From Cedecea lapagei (GTDB lineage Bacteria; Pseudomonadota; Gammaproteobacteria; Enterobacterales; Enterobacteriaceae), in NCBI RefSeq assembly GCF_900635955.1, contig NZ_LR134201.1, positions 682,001 through 746,000 on the forward strand: DNA of 64,000 nucleotides, in the 5' to 3' direction. The notes beneath the pieces were generated by a model, which saw only the letters and a list, made by a program, of their open reading frames with translations, had not been told where the DNA came from and did not search any database. A program made the position numbers and the translations under genes. Position 1 is the stretch's first letter; the number at the start of each line of letters is the position of its first letter. This document shows, piece after piece, positions 1 through 8,906 of the stretch.

Positions 1-1290
1 TGGCTGCCGTTTGTGGCTAATTACCGCCCGCAGAGCAGCGGCCTGTATCACGACCGCACCACTTTTACCTCCCTGCTGGATTTAAGCAACGATGCGGAAA
101 GCCTTGGGCTTGCCGAAGAAGAGCGCCTGGCAGAAGATCTCCGACTGTTGTACGTCGCGTTGACCCGCTCCATCTGGCACTGCAGCCTGGGTGTTGCACC
201 GCTATTCCGTGGCTCACGGGCCAAAAAAGGCAGCAGCGACCTGCATCTCAGCGCGCTGGGCTACCTGCTGCAAAAAGGGGAAGCACTTGATGCCGAAGGG
301 CTGCGTCAGGCTATGGATAGCCTGAAGAGCGAAGCGATTGATGTTGAAATATTGCCAGCGGGAGAAGATTCCCCCTGGCAGCCCGCCGCCAGCGCTTTAC
401 CTGAACTTGCCGCCCGGCAGCTTAAACGAAGAATCGCCGATAACTGGCGCGTTACCAGCTACTCCGGGCTGCAGCAGCACGGCAGCAGCCGGGTGCTGGA
501 TCTGGTTCCGCGTCTTGACGTGGATGCCGTGGGGGAAGCGCCGGAGCAAAGTGAGCCGTCACTTACTCCGCATACTTTCCCGCGTGGCGCTTCACCGGGT
601 ACGTTTCTGCATAGCCTGTTTGAAGAGGTAGATTTTACTCAGCCTGTGGACCAGGAGAAGACAGAGAGCCAGCTACTTACTAACGGTTTTGGCAGCGAGT
701 GGGGGCCCGTGGTTAGCCGCTGGCTGGAAGAGGTGCTTGCTGCGCCCCTTAATGAAACCGGGGTTGCCCTGAACCTGCTGTTACCGAAGGAAAAGCAGGT
801 TGAGCTGGAGTTTTACCTGCCTATTGAAAGTGAGCTGCAGGCACCGGCGCTGGACGGGTTGATTCGCCGTTACGATCCGCTCTCTGCCGGTTGTCCGGCT
901 CTGGATTTCCGTCAGGTGAAGGGAATGCTTAAGGGGTTTATCGACCTGGTTTTCCGCTGGGAAGGACGTTATTACCTGCTGGACTATAAGTCCAACTGGC
1001 TGGGAGAAGACGGCAGCGCCTATACCCGGCAAGCCATGGCTCAGGCTATGCAGTCCCACCGCTATGATCTGCAGTATCAACTCTATACCCTGGCGCTGCA
1101 CCGCTACCTGGGGCATCGAATGGCCGGATATGACTACCAGCGGCACTTTGGTGGGGTCATCTATCTGTTCCTGCGCGGCGTAGAGCAGGGGAAACCTGAG
1201 CAGGGCATTTTTTCCACGCGACCAGACATCAGGCTTATTGAGGCGATGGACGCGCTCTTTGCCGGAGCAGCAGAGGAGATAAACCTGTGA
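1..1290 (+). CDS. recB: RecB, exonuclease V beta subunit (3' part; 5' end outside window)
   Basis: The reading frame is open from base 1, so the first 429 visible residues are the C-terminal third of RecB (full length about 1,180 aa). RecB is the 3'-5' helicase and the only nuclease subunit of RecBCD, which processes double-strand breaks. Early in the fragment is the helicase-like segment ERLAEDLRLLYVALTRS (helicase motif VI region). The C-terminal nuclease domain contains FPRGASPGTFLHSLFE and LLDYKSNWLG, in which the Asp (codon at 982) and Lys (codon at 988) match the metal-binding and catalytic D-x-K pair of the family. The stop codon at 1288-1290 overlaps the recD start, implying translational coupling. 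An internal GTG at 13 is not the real start. Confidence 0.97.
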   Translation, partial: WLPFVANYRPQSSGLYHDRTTFTSLLDLSNDAESLGLAEEERLAEDLRLLYVALTRSIWHCSLGVAPLFRGSRAKKGSSDLHLSALGYLLQKGEALDAEGLRQAMDSLKSEAIDVEILPAGEDSPWQPAASALPELAARQLKRRIADNWRVTSYSGLQQHGSSRVLDLVPRLDVDAVGEAPEQSEPSLTPHTFPRGASPGTFLHSLFEEVDFTQPVDQEKTESQLLTNGFGSEWGPVVSRWLEEVLAAPLNETGVALNLLLPKEKQVELEFYLPIESELQAPALDGLIRRYDPLSAGCPALDFRQVKGMLKGFIDLVFRWEGRYYLLDYKSNWLGEDGSAYTRQAMAQAMQSHRYDLQYQLYTLALHRYLGHRMAGYDYQRHFGGVIYLFLRGVEQGKPEQGIFSTRPDIRLIEAMDALFAGAAEEINL

Positions 1291-3128
1291 GCATGTCGCA
1301 GCTACTTAACCAGGCGGTCACGCTGAAGGCACTCAGGCCTCTGGATTCACAGTTTGCCATGATGGTGGCTAACGACGATCGGCCCGCCGTGATGCTGGCC
1401 GCCGCGCTACTTAGCCATGAGTCGGGCGAGGGGCATGTGTGTCTCCCCTTAGAGCGCATAAAACCTGCATACGTTTTTGCCGGCAAACACCCGGAGCTGG
1501 TGGCTCAGCTTTTTGCTGAAGCAGAGCCCGTGCAGGGCTGGGAAAGCGAATTGCTGGCGTCTCATTCGGTGAGTTCGAACGATGAGGCCACGCCGTTAAA
1601 GCTGATCGACAATCGCTTGTACCTCAACCGCATGTGGAGTAATGAGCTGCGGGTAGCCGCCTTTTTTGGCGAGCATAATCAGCCCGTCGCGGTAGATGAA
1701 ACTCGACTTCGGCAAACCCTCGATGCGCTATTCGGCACCAGCCAGCAGACCGACTGGCAGAAGGTGGCCGCGGCGGTCGCGCTGACGCGCCGTATCTCCG
1801 TGATTTCCGGCGGGCCGGGAACCGGCAAAACCACTACGGTGGCAAAGCTGCTCGCCGCGCTGGTAGAGCTTTCTGACGGCCAGCCTCTGCGTATTCAGCT
1901 CGCAGCCCCAACAGGTAAGGCGGCTGCCCGTTTGACGGAGTCGCTGGGGAGCGCGCTGCGTCAGCTGCCCCTGAGCGATGAGCAGAAAAAGCGCCTGCCG
2001 GATGAAGCCTCAACCCTGCACCGTCTTCTAGGGGCGCAGCCTAACAGCCAGCGCCTGCGCCACCATTCGGGTAATCCTCTGCACCTGGATGTGCTGGTGG
2101 TGGATGAGGCTTCGATGGTGGACTTGCCGATGATGTCCCGGCTTATTGATGCGCTGCCGGAAAAGGCGAGAGTTATCTTCCTTGGCGATCGGGATCAGCT
2201 GGCGTCCGTGGAGGCCGGTGCCGTACTTGGCGATATTTGCCATTATGTGAATGACGGTTATTCGGCGCAGCGTGCGGAGCAACTGCAGCGCCTAACGGGC
2301 TGTGAAGTTCCCGCAGGAGAGAGTACCCGGGCAAGCGCGCTGCGCGACGGGCTTTGCCTGCTGCGTAAGAGCTACCGATTTGATAGCCAGTCCGGTATCG
2401 GCCAGCTGGCGTTTGCGGTTAATGCCAGCGACAGCAAGCAGGTAAAGGCCGCCTTGGGTCAGAATTTTAGCGATATCTCGCTGCAGCCTCTGCTTGAGCC
2501 AGAAGACTACGCGCAGATGATCGCCGACGTAGTCAGCGGCTACGGCGCCTGTTTACAGCTGGTGCACCAAAAGGCAGAGCCTGCCGCGATACTCAGCGCT
2601 TTCAGTCGTTATCAACTGCTGTGTGCCCTGCGCGAGGGGCCTTTCGGCGTTAGCGGCTTAAATGAACGCATTGCGCAGGCGCTGGCCCAGGCGCGCCTGA
2701 TTCAGCGTCCTGCCCAGGCAGCGTCGCGCTGGTACGACGGTCGCCCGGTGATGATTGCCCGCAATGACAGCTCTCTTGGGCTGTTTAACGGCGATATCGG
2801 CATTGCTCTGCAGCGGGAAGAGGGGCTGCGCGTCTGGTTTCCGATGCCGGATGGCACGCTGAAATCTGTACAGCCGAGCCGCCTTCCTGCGCACGACACG
2901 GCGTTTGCCATGACGGTGCATAAATCGCAGGGATCTGAGTTCGACCATGCCGCGCTGGTATTGCCGAATCAGTTTGTGCCGGTGGTGACGCGCGAGCTGG
3001 TGTACACCGCAATAACGCGCGCTCGTAAACGGCTGTCGTTGTATGCCGACGAGCGCGTATTAAATAAAGCGATAGCCACACGAACCGAGCGAAGAAGCGG
3101 GCTCATGGCGATTTTCGCCGGGGAATAA
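1287..3128 (+). CDS. recD: RecD, exonuclease V alpha subunit
   Basis: RecD is the 5'-3' helicase of the RecBCD recombination and repair enzyme. The 613-aa protein is close to the usual 608 aa. The Walker A motif GGPGTGKTTT lies near residue 175, the Walker B-like VLVVDEASMVD near residue 272, and the C-terminal superfamily 1 motifs include AMTVHKSQGSEFDH and ELVYTAITRAR. The GTG start at 1287 overlaps the recB stop (GTGA); an ATG two codons further on (1293) is an alternative. recB-recD is therefore an overlapping operon, ended by a hairpin just after the stop codon. Confidence 0.97.
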   Translation: MSMSQLLNQAVTLKALRPLDSQFAMMVANDDRPAVMLAAALLSHESGEGHVCLPLERIKPAYVFAGKHPELVAQLFAEAEPVQGWESELLASHSVSSNDEATPLKLIDNRLYLNRMWSNELRVAAFFGEHNQPVAVDETRLRQTLDALFGTSQQTDWQKVAAAVALTRRISVISGGPGTGKTTTVAKLLAALVELSDGQPLRIQLAAPTGKAAARLTESLGSALRQLPLSDEQKKRLPDEASTLHRLLGAQPNSQRLRHHSGNPLHLDVLVVDEASMVDLPMMSRLIDALPEKARVIFLGDRDQLASVEAGAVLGDICHYVNDGYSAQRAEQLQRLTGCEVPAGESTRASALRDGLCLLRKSYRFDSQSGIGQLAFAVNASDSKQVKAALGQNFSDISLQPLLEPEDYAQMIADVVSGYGACLQLVHQKAEPAAILSAFSRYQLLCALREGPFGVSGLNERIAQALAQARLIQRPAQAASRWYDGRPVMIARNDSSLGLFNGDIGIALQREEGLRVWFPMPDGTLKSVQPSRLPAHDTAFAMTVHKSQGSEFDHAALVLPNQFVPVVTRELVYTAITRARKRLSLYADERVLNKAIATRTERRSGLMAIFAGE

Positions 3129-3136
3129 GACGGAGA

Positions 3137-3162
3137 GGGAAGGCGTAAAGCCTTCCCTTTTT
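3137..3162 (+). terminator. Intrinsic terminator of recBD
   Basis: An 8-bp perfect stem (GGGAAGGC at 3137-3144, GCCTTCCC at 3150-3157) with a 5-nt loop is followed by five T. It lies between the convergent genes recD and argA. The reverse strand lacks a T run, so it serves recD rather than argA. Confidence 0.85.
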
Positions 3163-4493
3163 CAGGTCAGGTCGGCCATCAGCACTTTTGATTTGCGCTG
3201 ATAGTTGTACATCTCTTTTTTGCTGGCGGGCAGCAGCTCAACGTCGACCGGCAGGAAACCACGCTCCTGGAACCAGTGGATGCTGCGGGTGGTCAGAACG
3301 AACAGCTTACTCAGCCCCATCTGACGCGCCTGGTTGGCGACACGGTTAAGCAGCTCTTCGCCCCGGGATGAGCTTCTATAGTCCGGATGCACCGCAACGC
3401 AGGCCATTTCGCCGATGCTTTCTTCCGGGAATGGATAAAGTGCGGCGCAGGCAATCGTCAGGTTATCCCGCTGAATAATGGTGAACTTGTCGATCTCCAT
3501 CTCCAGCTGCTCGCGGGAGCGGCGAACCAGAATCCCCTGCTGCTCCAGCGGGCGAATTAGCTCAAGAATACCGCCGATGTCGTTGATGGTGGCGCGGCGG
3601 ATTTGCTCGGCGCTTTCCATCACAATCTGCGTGCCGATGCCGTCCCGGGAGAACAGCTCCTGCAGCAGCGCACCGTCTTCCTGATAGCTTAGAAGGTGGC
3701 TACGCCGCACGCCGCTGCGGCAGGCTTTCACCGCCCCACGCAGGAAACGTACGGTACCGGAGTGATAGTCACCTGCGTTTTCAAGCGCTTCAATACGCTG
3801 CTGCGCTTCGTTCGGGAACAGCTCGGAAATGACGTTGCCCAGATCGTCGGTGACGCCCTGCGCGGAGCAGAACCCAATCATCTTCTCGGCCTTCAGCTTA
3901 ACCGCAAGCTGGGTGGCCACCTCTTCGGAGGTGAGGTTAAAGCTTTCACCCGTCACGGAAACCGCCACCGGCCCCATCAGCACGATAGCGCCGCTATCCA
4001 GCTGGCGATGAATCGCTTCTTCATCGATGCGGCGAACGCGGCCGCTGTGGCAATAATCCACGCCGTCATCCACGCCTAAAGGCTGCGCAATGATGAAGTT
4101 CCCGCTGACTACGTTGATATGGGCGCCCTGCAGCGGCGTATTGCCCAGGCTCATGGAGAGCCGGGCGGTGATATCCAGCTGCAGCAAGCCGGCGGCCTGC
4201 TTAACCAGCTCGAGAGTCTTCGCGTCGGTGACGCGCGTGTGCTTGTGGTAAACCGGTTCGTGGTGGTGCTCAGCCAGGTTTTCATCAATCTGCGGACGGG
4301 CTCCGTACACCACCACCAGGCGGATGCCCAGGCTGTGGAGCAGGCCGATGTCGTTGACGATGCTGGAAAAGTTTTCATGCTCAATGGCTTCGCCGCCGAG
4401 CATGATGACAAACGTTTTTCCCCGGTGGGCATTAATATAGGGAACAGAATGGCGGAATCCCTGGACCAGTTCGGTTCTGCGTTCCTTTACCAC
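3162..4493 (-). CDS. argA: Amino-acid N-acetyltransferase (N-acetylglutamate synthase)
   Basis: ArgA makes N-acetylglutamate from acetyl-CoA and glutamate, the first committed step of arginine biosynthesis, and is feedback-inhibited by arginine. The 443-aa length is exactly that of the E. coli protein. The N-terminal two thirds is an amino-acid-kinase-like fold (TFVIMLGGEAIEHENF near residue 27; MGPVAVSVTGESFNLTSEE near 171) and the C-terminal third is a GNAT acetyltransferase domain (ACVAVHPDYRSSSRGEELL near 365). Translation starts at a GTG (4493-4491) preceded by a GAGGGTG ribosome site. Tandem ARG-box-like sequences upstream indicate ArgR repression. The gene is convergent with recD and divergent from amiC. 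Confidence 0.97.
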   Translation of the reverse strand: MVKERRTELVQGFRHSVPYINAHRGKTFVIMLGGEAIEHENFSSIVNDIGLLHSLGIRLVVVYGARPQIDENLAEHHHEPVYHKHTRVTDAKTLELVKQAAGLLQLDITARLSMSLGNTPLQGAHINVVSGNFIIAQPLGVDDGVDYCHSGRVRRIDEEAIHRQLDSGAIVLMGPVAVSVTGESFNLTSEEVATQLAVKLKAEKMIGFCSAQGVTDDLGNVISELFPNEAQQRIEALENAGDYHSGTVRFLRGAVKACRSGVRRSHLLSYQEDGALLQELFSRDGIGTQIVMESAEQIRRATINDIGGILELIRPLEQQGILVRRSREQLEMEIDKFTIIQRDNLTIACAALYPFPEESIGEMACVAVHPDYRSSSRGEELLNRVANQARQMGLSKLFVLTTRSIHWFQERGFLPVDVELLPASKKEMYNYQRKSKVLMADLT

Positions 4494-4509
4494 GGCACAC
4501 CCTCATTGC

Positions 4510-4543
4510 ATGTTTATTCGTAATTTGTGTATTTTTATTCTTT
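4510..4543 (-). promoter_or_regulatory. Tandem ARG boxes (ArgR operator) of argA
   Basis: Read on the minus strand, the segment contains AAGAATAAAAATACACA followed directly by AATTACGAATAAACATG, two AT-rich palindrome-like units about 20 bp apart. Both resemble the ARG-box consensus (TGAAT-4 AT-ATTCA) and the known E. coli argA operator. They lie 17-50 bp upstream of the argA start, so they probably overlap its promoter. ArgR binding is inferred. Confidence 0.65.
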
Positions 4544-4719
4544 TATGGCGCCCGGTGCAAGCGCCAATTTTCATCCAGGATAAAATTCCTTTCGCCCGGC
4601 CATTCATGCCCTCTTGCGAACGTTTACCCTTTTATAGATGACAGTAACGGCGTGTTTCGCTAAAGTTTTTGGCTCAAATAATAAATTCATCCATTTAGTG
4701 ACTACCGCCCAGGGGAGCC

Positions 4720-5970
4720 ATGCCAGATTCCAGTTCGTTAATGAGTCGCCGCCGCCTACTTCAGGGAGCCGGAGCCATGTGGCTGCTGAGCGTCAGCAAC
4801 GTTGGTTTTGCTGCCTCAAGCCAGGTGATTGCCGTGCGCGTCTGGCCGGCCTCGTCTTATACTCGCGTGACGCTGGAGTCGAATCATCAGCTTAAGTATC
4901 GCCAGTTCGCCCTCAGCAATCCGGAGCGGGTGGTGGTGGATATCGAAGGGGCGCATTTAAATTCAGTTCTAAAAGGTATCGGCAGCCAGGTTCGCGCTGA
5001 CGATCCCTTTATTAAATCGGCGCGCGTGGGCCAGTTCGATCCGAAAACCGTTCGCATGGTTTTCGAATTGAAACAAAACGTGACTCCGCATCTGTTCGGG
5101 CTGGCGCCGGTAGCCGAATTTAAAGAGCGCCTGGTGATGGATCTTTATCCAGCCAACATGAATAGTGAACAAGATCCGCTGCTGGCGTTACTGGAAGATT
5201 ACAACAACGGCCAGCTGGACAAGAAAATGCCGGTGGAAAAAGGACCGCAGCCAGGCAAAGCCGGACGAGATCGCCCGATTGTCATCATGCTCGATCCCGG
5301 TCATGGCGGCGAAGATCCCGGCGCGATTGGGCCTAACAAAACCCGCGAAAAAGATATTGTGCTCAGCATTGCGCGCAGGCTAAAGGCGCTGCTTGATAAA
5401 GAGGGCAATATGAAGGCCTACATGACGCGTAACGAAGACGTGTTTATCCCGCTGAAGGTGCGCGTAGCCAAGGCGCAAAAGCAGCGAGCGGATCTGTTTG
5501 TTTCTATTCACGCAGATGCCTTCACCACCGCAGCTGCTCGCGGCTCGTCGGTCTTTGCGCTGTCGACCAAAGGGGCAACCAGTACGGCAGCGAAATATCT
5601 GGCGCAAACGCAGAACGCCGCGGACTTAATTGGCGGCGTTGGTAAAAGCGGGGATCGTTATCTCGACCACACGATGTTCGACATGGTGCAGTCGCTGACC
5701 ATCAACGACAGCCTGAAGTTTGGTAAAGAGGTGCTTAACCGGCTGGGGCGGGTGAATAAACTGCATAAAAACAGCGTCGATCAGGCCGGATTTGCGGTGT
5801 TGAAAGCGCCGGATATCCCGTCGATTCTGGTGGAGACGGCCTTCCTCAGTAACCCGGAGGAGGAGCGTAAGCTGCGCACGGCGAAGTTCCAGCAGGAGGT
5901 TGCTGAGTCAATTCTGGCGGGGATTAAGGCTTACTTCTCGGACAGTTCGAAGCTGGCAAGAAGAGGGTAG
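4720..5970 (+). CDS. amiC: N-acetylmuramoyl-L-alanine amidase AmiC
   Basis: AmiC is a periplasmic zinc amidase that removes stem peptides from septal peptidoglycan during daughter-cell separation and is activated by NlpD, whose gene begins at 63685. The N-terminus carries a twin-arginine signal (MSRRRLLQGAG near residues 9-19, then a hydrophobic run to about 33), as expected for this Tat substrate. Residues 35-150 form the AMIN septum-targeting domain. The amidase_3 domain begins near residue 186 with IVIMLDPGHGGEDPG (zinc-binding His and Glu), followed by SIHADA and the catalytic-Glu segment ILVETAFLSN. The 416-aa length matches the family. It is transcribed divergently from argA and followed by a hairpin terminator. 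Confidence 0.97.
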   Translation: MPDSSSLMSRRRLLQGAGAMWLLSVSNVGFAASSQVIAVRVWPASSYTRVTLESNHQLKYRQFALSNPERVVVDIEGAHLNSVLKGIGSQVRADDPFIKSARVGQFDPKTVRMVFELKQNVTPHLFGLAPVAEFKERLVMDLYPANMNSEQDPLLALLEDYNNGQLDKKMPVEKGPQPGKAGRDRPIVIMLDPGHGGEDPGAIGPNKTREKDIVLSIARRLKALLDKEGNMKAYMTRNEDVFIPLKVRVAKAQKQRADLFVSIHADAFTTAAARGSSVFALSTKGATSTAAKYLAQTQNAADLIGGVGKSGDRYLDHTMFDMVQSLTINDSLKFGKEVLNRLGRVNKLHKNSVDQAGFAVLKAPDIPSILVETAFLSNPEEERKLRTAKFQQEVAESILAGIKAYFSDSSKLARRG

Positions 5971-5977
5971 AAGGTGA

Positions 5978-6012
5978 AATAAGGGCGGGTTGATAACCTG
6001 CCTTATTTTTTT
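5978..6012 (+). terminator. Intrinsic terminator of amiC
   Basis: An interrupted stem (AATAAGG-G-CGGGTT against AACCTGCCTTATT, one bulge and one G-U pair) is followed by a T-rich tail, directly after the amiC stop codon. Confidence 0.75.
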
Positions 6013-6027
6013 ATCAACGGCAGAAAC

Positions 6028-6051
6028 AAAAAAACACCCGTAAGGGTGTTC
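6028..6051 (-). terminator. Intrinsic terminator of the tRNA-fMet genes
   Basis: On the minus strand the stem AACACCC-TTAC-GGGTGTT is followed by a run of T, immediately downstream of the second tRNA gene. It ends the tRNA transcript before it runs into amiC from the opposite direction. Confidence 0.85.
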
Positions 6052-6058
6052 TCAATGT

Positions 6059-6135
<77 letters not shown>

Positions 6136-6198
6136 TCCGTCATACTGCTTTTTTTAATGATTGTTCATCATTGCGCTGTTAAACCAGCGACTTTTAAT

Positions 6199-6275
<77 letters not shown>

Positions 6276-6288
6276 TCCGTGGATGCGC

Positions 6289-6316
6289 ACTATACTCTGC
6301 TCGGTTTTTGTTGCAA
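6289..6316 (-). promoter_or_regulatory. Promoter of the tRNA-fMet operon with GC-rich discriminator
   Basis: On the minus strand TTGCAA (-35) and TATAGT (-10) are separated by 16 bp, 14 bp from the mature tRNA 5' end. The segment after the -10 is GCGCATCC, the GC-rich discriminator typical of stable-RNA promoters repressed by ppGpp/DksA. Stringent control is inferred from that pattern. Confidence 0.75.
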
Positions 6317-6486
6317 CCCTTTTTTGGAATAAATTCCTGAATTTCCCATTACTTGTTGAATTAACCCGCATAATGGCCACAAAACAGACGTTTTTGCTAT
6401 GCGGGAAGAGCAACTCGTTTAATTCTCGCAGCGCGTTTGCTATCTTCGGCGAGGCGTAAAGAGGCAACCAGCAGGGCTAAAGAGTA

Positions 6487-7593
6487 ATGAAAGGACGTTG
6501 GATTAAGTACATAGCAGCGGGAGCCATGTTAACCATGCTGGCTGCCTGCTCATCAAAACCGACCGATCGCGGTCAACAATATAAAGACGGTAAGTTCTCC
6601 CAGCCTTTCTCGCTGGTGAATCAGCCCGATGCAGTTGGCGCGCCTATCAACGCCGGCGACTATGCTGAGCAGGTTAATCAGATTCGTTCTGCTTCACCGC
6701 GCCTCTATAATAATGGCAGCGATATCTATAATGCGGTGCAGCAGTGGCTGCGTGCGGGCGGCGATACTCGCCAGCTGAAGCAGTTTGGCCTTGATGCCTG
6801 GCAGATGGAAGGGGCCGACAACTACGGTAACGTCCAGTTTACCGGCTACTATACGCCGGTCATTCAGGCTCGCCATACCCGGCAGGGCGAATTCCAGTAC
6901 CCGATTTACCGCATGCCGCCAAAACGCGGCCGCCTGCCGTCCCGCGCGGAAATTTACAGCGGCGGGCTGAGCGATAGCTATGTTCTCGCCTACAGCAACT
7001 CCCTGATGGATAACTTCATCATGGACGTGCAGGGCAGCGGCTACATTGACTTTGGCGACGGCCAGCCTCTGACCTTCTTCGGCTATGCCGGGAAAAACGG
7101 CCACGCCTACCGCAGCATCGGTAAGGTGCTTATCGATCGCGGCGAAGTGAAAAAAGAAGATATGTCGATGCAGGCGATTCGCCATTGGGGGGAAACCCAC
7201 AGCGAAGCGGAAGTGCGTGAGCTGCTTGAGCAGAACCCTTCGTTTGTCTTCTTTAAGCCAGCCAGCTATGCGCCGGTGAAAGGTGCGAGCGCGGTACCTT
7301 TGATTGGCCGGGCCTCAGTGGCTTCTGACCGCTCCATTATCCCTGCGGGCACTACGCTGCTGACGGAAGTTCCGCTGCTGGATAATAACGGCAAATTTAC
7401 CGGCCAGTATGAGCTGCGTGTGATGGTGGCGCTGGACGTTGGCGGTGCGATTAAAGGCCAGCATTTCGACATCTACCAGGGCATTGGCCCGGATGCCGGG
7501 CACCGGGCGGGTTGGTATAACCACTACGGTCGCGTCTGGGTGCTGAAGCCGGCACCGGGCGCGGGCAGCAGCGGTAACGTTTTTAGCGGTTAA
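6487..7593 (+). CDS. mltA: Membrane-bound lytic murein transglycosylase A
   Basis: MltA is an outer-membrane lipoprotein that cleaves the MurNAc-GlcNAc bond of peptidoglycan, leaving 1,6-anhydro ends. The signal peptide ends in the lipobox LAAC (Cys near residue 21) followed by SSK, with no Asp at +2, fitting outer-membrane sorting. The MltA domain spans roughly residues 100-270. The 3D domain near the C-terminus contains LDVGGAIKGQHFDIYQGIG with the family's catalytic Asp. The 368-aa length is close to the 365 aa of the E. coli protein. It is a single-gene unit with its own terminator. Confidence 0.97.
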   Translation: MKGRWIKYIAAGAMLTMLAACSSKPTDRGQQYKDGKFSQPFSLVNQPDAVGAPINAGDYAEQVNQIRSASPRLYNNGSDIYNAVQQWLRAGGDTRQLKQFGLDAWQMEGADNYGNVQFTGYYTPVIQARHTRQGEFQYPIYRMPPKRGRLPSRAEIYSGGLSDSYVLAYSNSLMDNFIMDVQGSGYIDFGDGQPLTFFGYAGKNGHAYRSIGKVLIDRGEVKKEDMSMQAIRHWGETHSEAEVRELLEQNPSFVFFKPASYAPVKGASAVPLIGRASVASDRSIIPAGTTLLTEVPLLDNNGKFTGQYELRVMVALDVGGAIKGQHFDIYQGIGPDAGHRAGWYNHYGRVWVLKPAPGAGSSGNVFSG

Positions 7594-7619
7594 TGCGGCA
7601 ACGTTTCCACCTTTTCCAG

Positions 7620-7645
7620 CGGGCTGTATAATCAGCCCGTTTTTT
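7620..7645 (+). terminator. Intrinsic terminator of mltA
   Basis: A 7-bp stem CGGGCTG / CAGCCCG with a TATAAT loop is followed by six T. It lies between mltA and tcdA, so tcdA must have its own promoter. Confidence 0.88.
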
Positions 7646-7664
7646 ATTTCTGAGGATTTCCCCG

Positions 7665-8474
7665 ATGTCTGTCGTTCTCTCTGATGCCTGGCTGCAACGC
7701 TTTGGCGGAACCGCTCGTCTGTATGGCCAGGCGGCGCTACAGCTTTTTGCTGAGGCTCACGTCTGCGTGATTGGCATCGGCGGCGTTGGCTCGTGGGCGG
7801 CAGAGGCGCTGGCGCGTACCGGAATAGGGGCTATCACCCTTATCGATATGGACGACGTTTGTGTCACCAACACTAACCGTCAAATCCACGCTTTGAAGGA
7901 CAACGTCGGGCAGGCCAAAACGGAAGTCATGGCCGCACGTATCAAAGAGATCAACCCGGAGTGCCGCGTCACGGTGGTGGATGACTTTATTACCGCCGAT
8001 AACGCAGCTGAGCTGCTTAATCAGGGATTTAGCTACGTTATTGACGCGATTGATAGCGTGCGCCCAAAAGCGGCGCTGATTGCTTATTGTCGCCGCTACA
8101 AGATCCCGCTAGTCACCACCGGCGGCGCGGGTGGGCAGATAGATCCGACGCAGATCCAGGTCAGCGATCTGGCTAAAACCATTCAGGATCCGCTGGCGGC
8201 CAAACTGCGCGAGCGCCTGAAAAGCGACTTTGGCGTGGTGAAGAACAGCAAAGGGAAACTGGGCGTGGACTGCGTATTTTCAACTGAAGCGCTGGTTTAT
8301 CCGCAGGCTGATGGGTCAGTTTGCACCATGAAAAGCACCGCTGAAGGCCCAAAACGGATGGACTGTGCTTCGGGCTTTGGCGCGGCAACCATGGTTACCG
8401 CCAGCTTTGGCTTTGTGGCGGTGTCCCATGTGCTGAAGAAGATGATGGCGAAATCGGCGAGAGCTGCCTGCTGA
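7665..8474 (+). CDS. tcdA: tRNA threonylcarbamoyladenosine dehydratase (CsdL)
   Basis: TcdA is an E1/ThiF-like ATP-dependent enzyme that dehydrates t6A at tRNA position 37 to its cyclic form. The nucleotide-binding motif VIGIGGVGSWAAEALARTG lies near residues 34-52, followed by TLIDMDDVCVTNTNRQ, typical of the ThiF fold. The 269-aa length fits the family. Its stop codon directly abuts that of the convergent csdE. Context agrees with function: CsdA and CsdE, encoded next door, supply sulfur-transfer activity that supports this enzyme. Confidence 0.97.
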   Translation: MSVVLSDAWLQRFGGTARLYGQAALQLFAEAHVCVIGIGGVGSWAAEALARTGIGAITLIDMDDVCVTNTNRQIHALKDNVGQAKTEVMAARIKEINPECRVTVVDDFITADNAAELLNQGFSYVIDAIDSVRPKAALIAYCRRYKIPLVTTGGAGGQIDPTQIQVSDLAKTIQDPLAAKLRERLKSDFGVVKNSKGKLGVDCVFSTEALVYPQADGSVCTMKSTAEGPKRMDCASGFGAATMVTASFGFVAVSHVLKKMMAKSARAAC

Positions 8475-8906
8475 TTACTCTTCACGCGCGGCTTTCTGAA
8501 CGGCCTCGGCCAGGGCCGTAAGACCGCTGCTGCGGGAAGCGCTGAGCTGATGACGAAGCCCCAGATCGTCAAACAGGCTGAGCGGATCTTTCTCCTGCAG
8601 CTGCTGCGCCGTTTTCCCTTCAATAGCGGTCAAAAGCACCGCTAATAACCCTCGTACAATACGGCCTTCGCTGTCGCCGTAGAAGTGCAGCGTGCCGTCC
8701 TGCTGGCGTTCGTGGCCCAGCCAGACGCGATTTTCACAGCCGCTGATTTCAATACTCCCGGTTTTTAACGCCTCAGGCAGATTGGGCAGCTTCTTGCCCA
8801 ATAAAATCAGCTGGCGGTATTTGTCTTCCCACTGCTGCTGAGAGGCAAAAGTGGCGCGCAGCGTTTCTTCGTCAACGATCGTGCCAAAAGGATGGTTAGC
8901 CAGCAT
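8475..8906 (-). CDS. csdE: Cysteine desulfuration protein CsdE
   Basis: CsdE is the SufE-like sulfur acceptor that takes persulfide sulfur from the CsdA desulfurase. The protein is 143 aa. The acceptor cysteine is in the conserved segment ISGCENRVWLG near residue 56. The start codon follows the csdA stop without a gap (TGAATG), so the two are translationally coupled. Confidence 0.96.
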   Translation of the reverse strand: MLANHPFGTIVDEETLRATFASQQQWEDKYRQLILLGKKLPNLPEALKTGSIEISGCENRVWLGHERQQDGTLHFYGDSEGRIVRGLLAVLLTAIEGKTAQQLQEKDPLSLFDDLGLRHQLSASRSSGLTALAEAVQKAAREE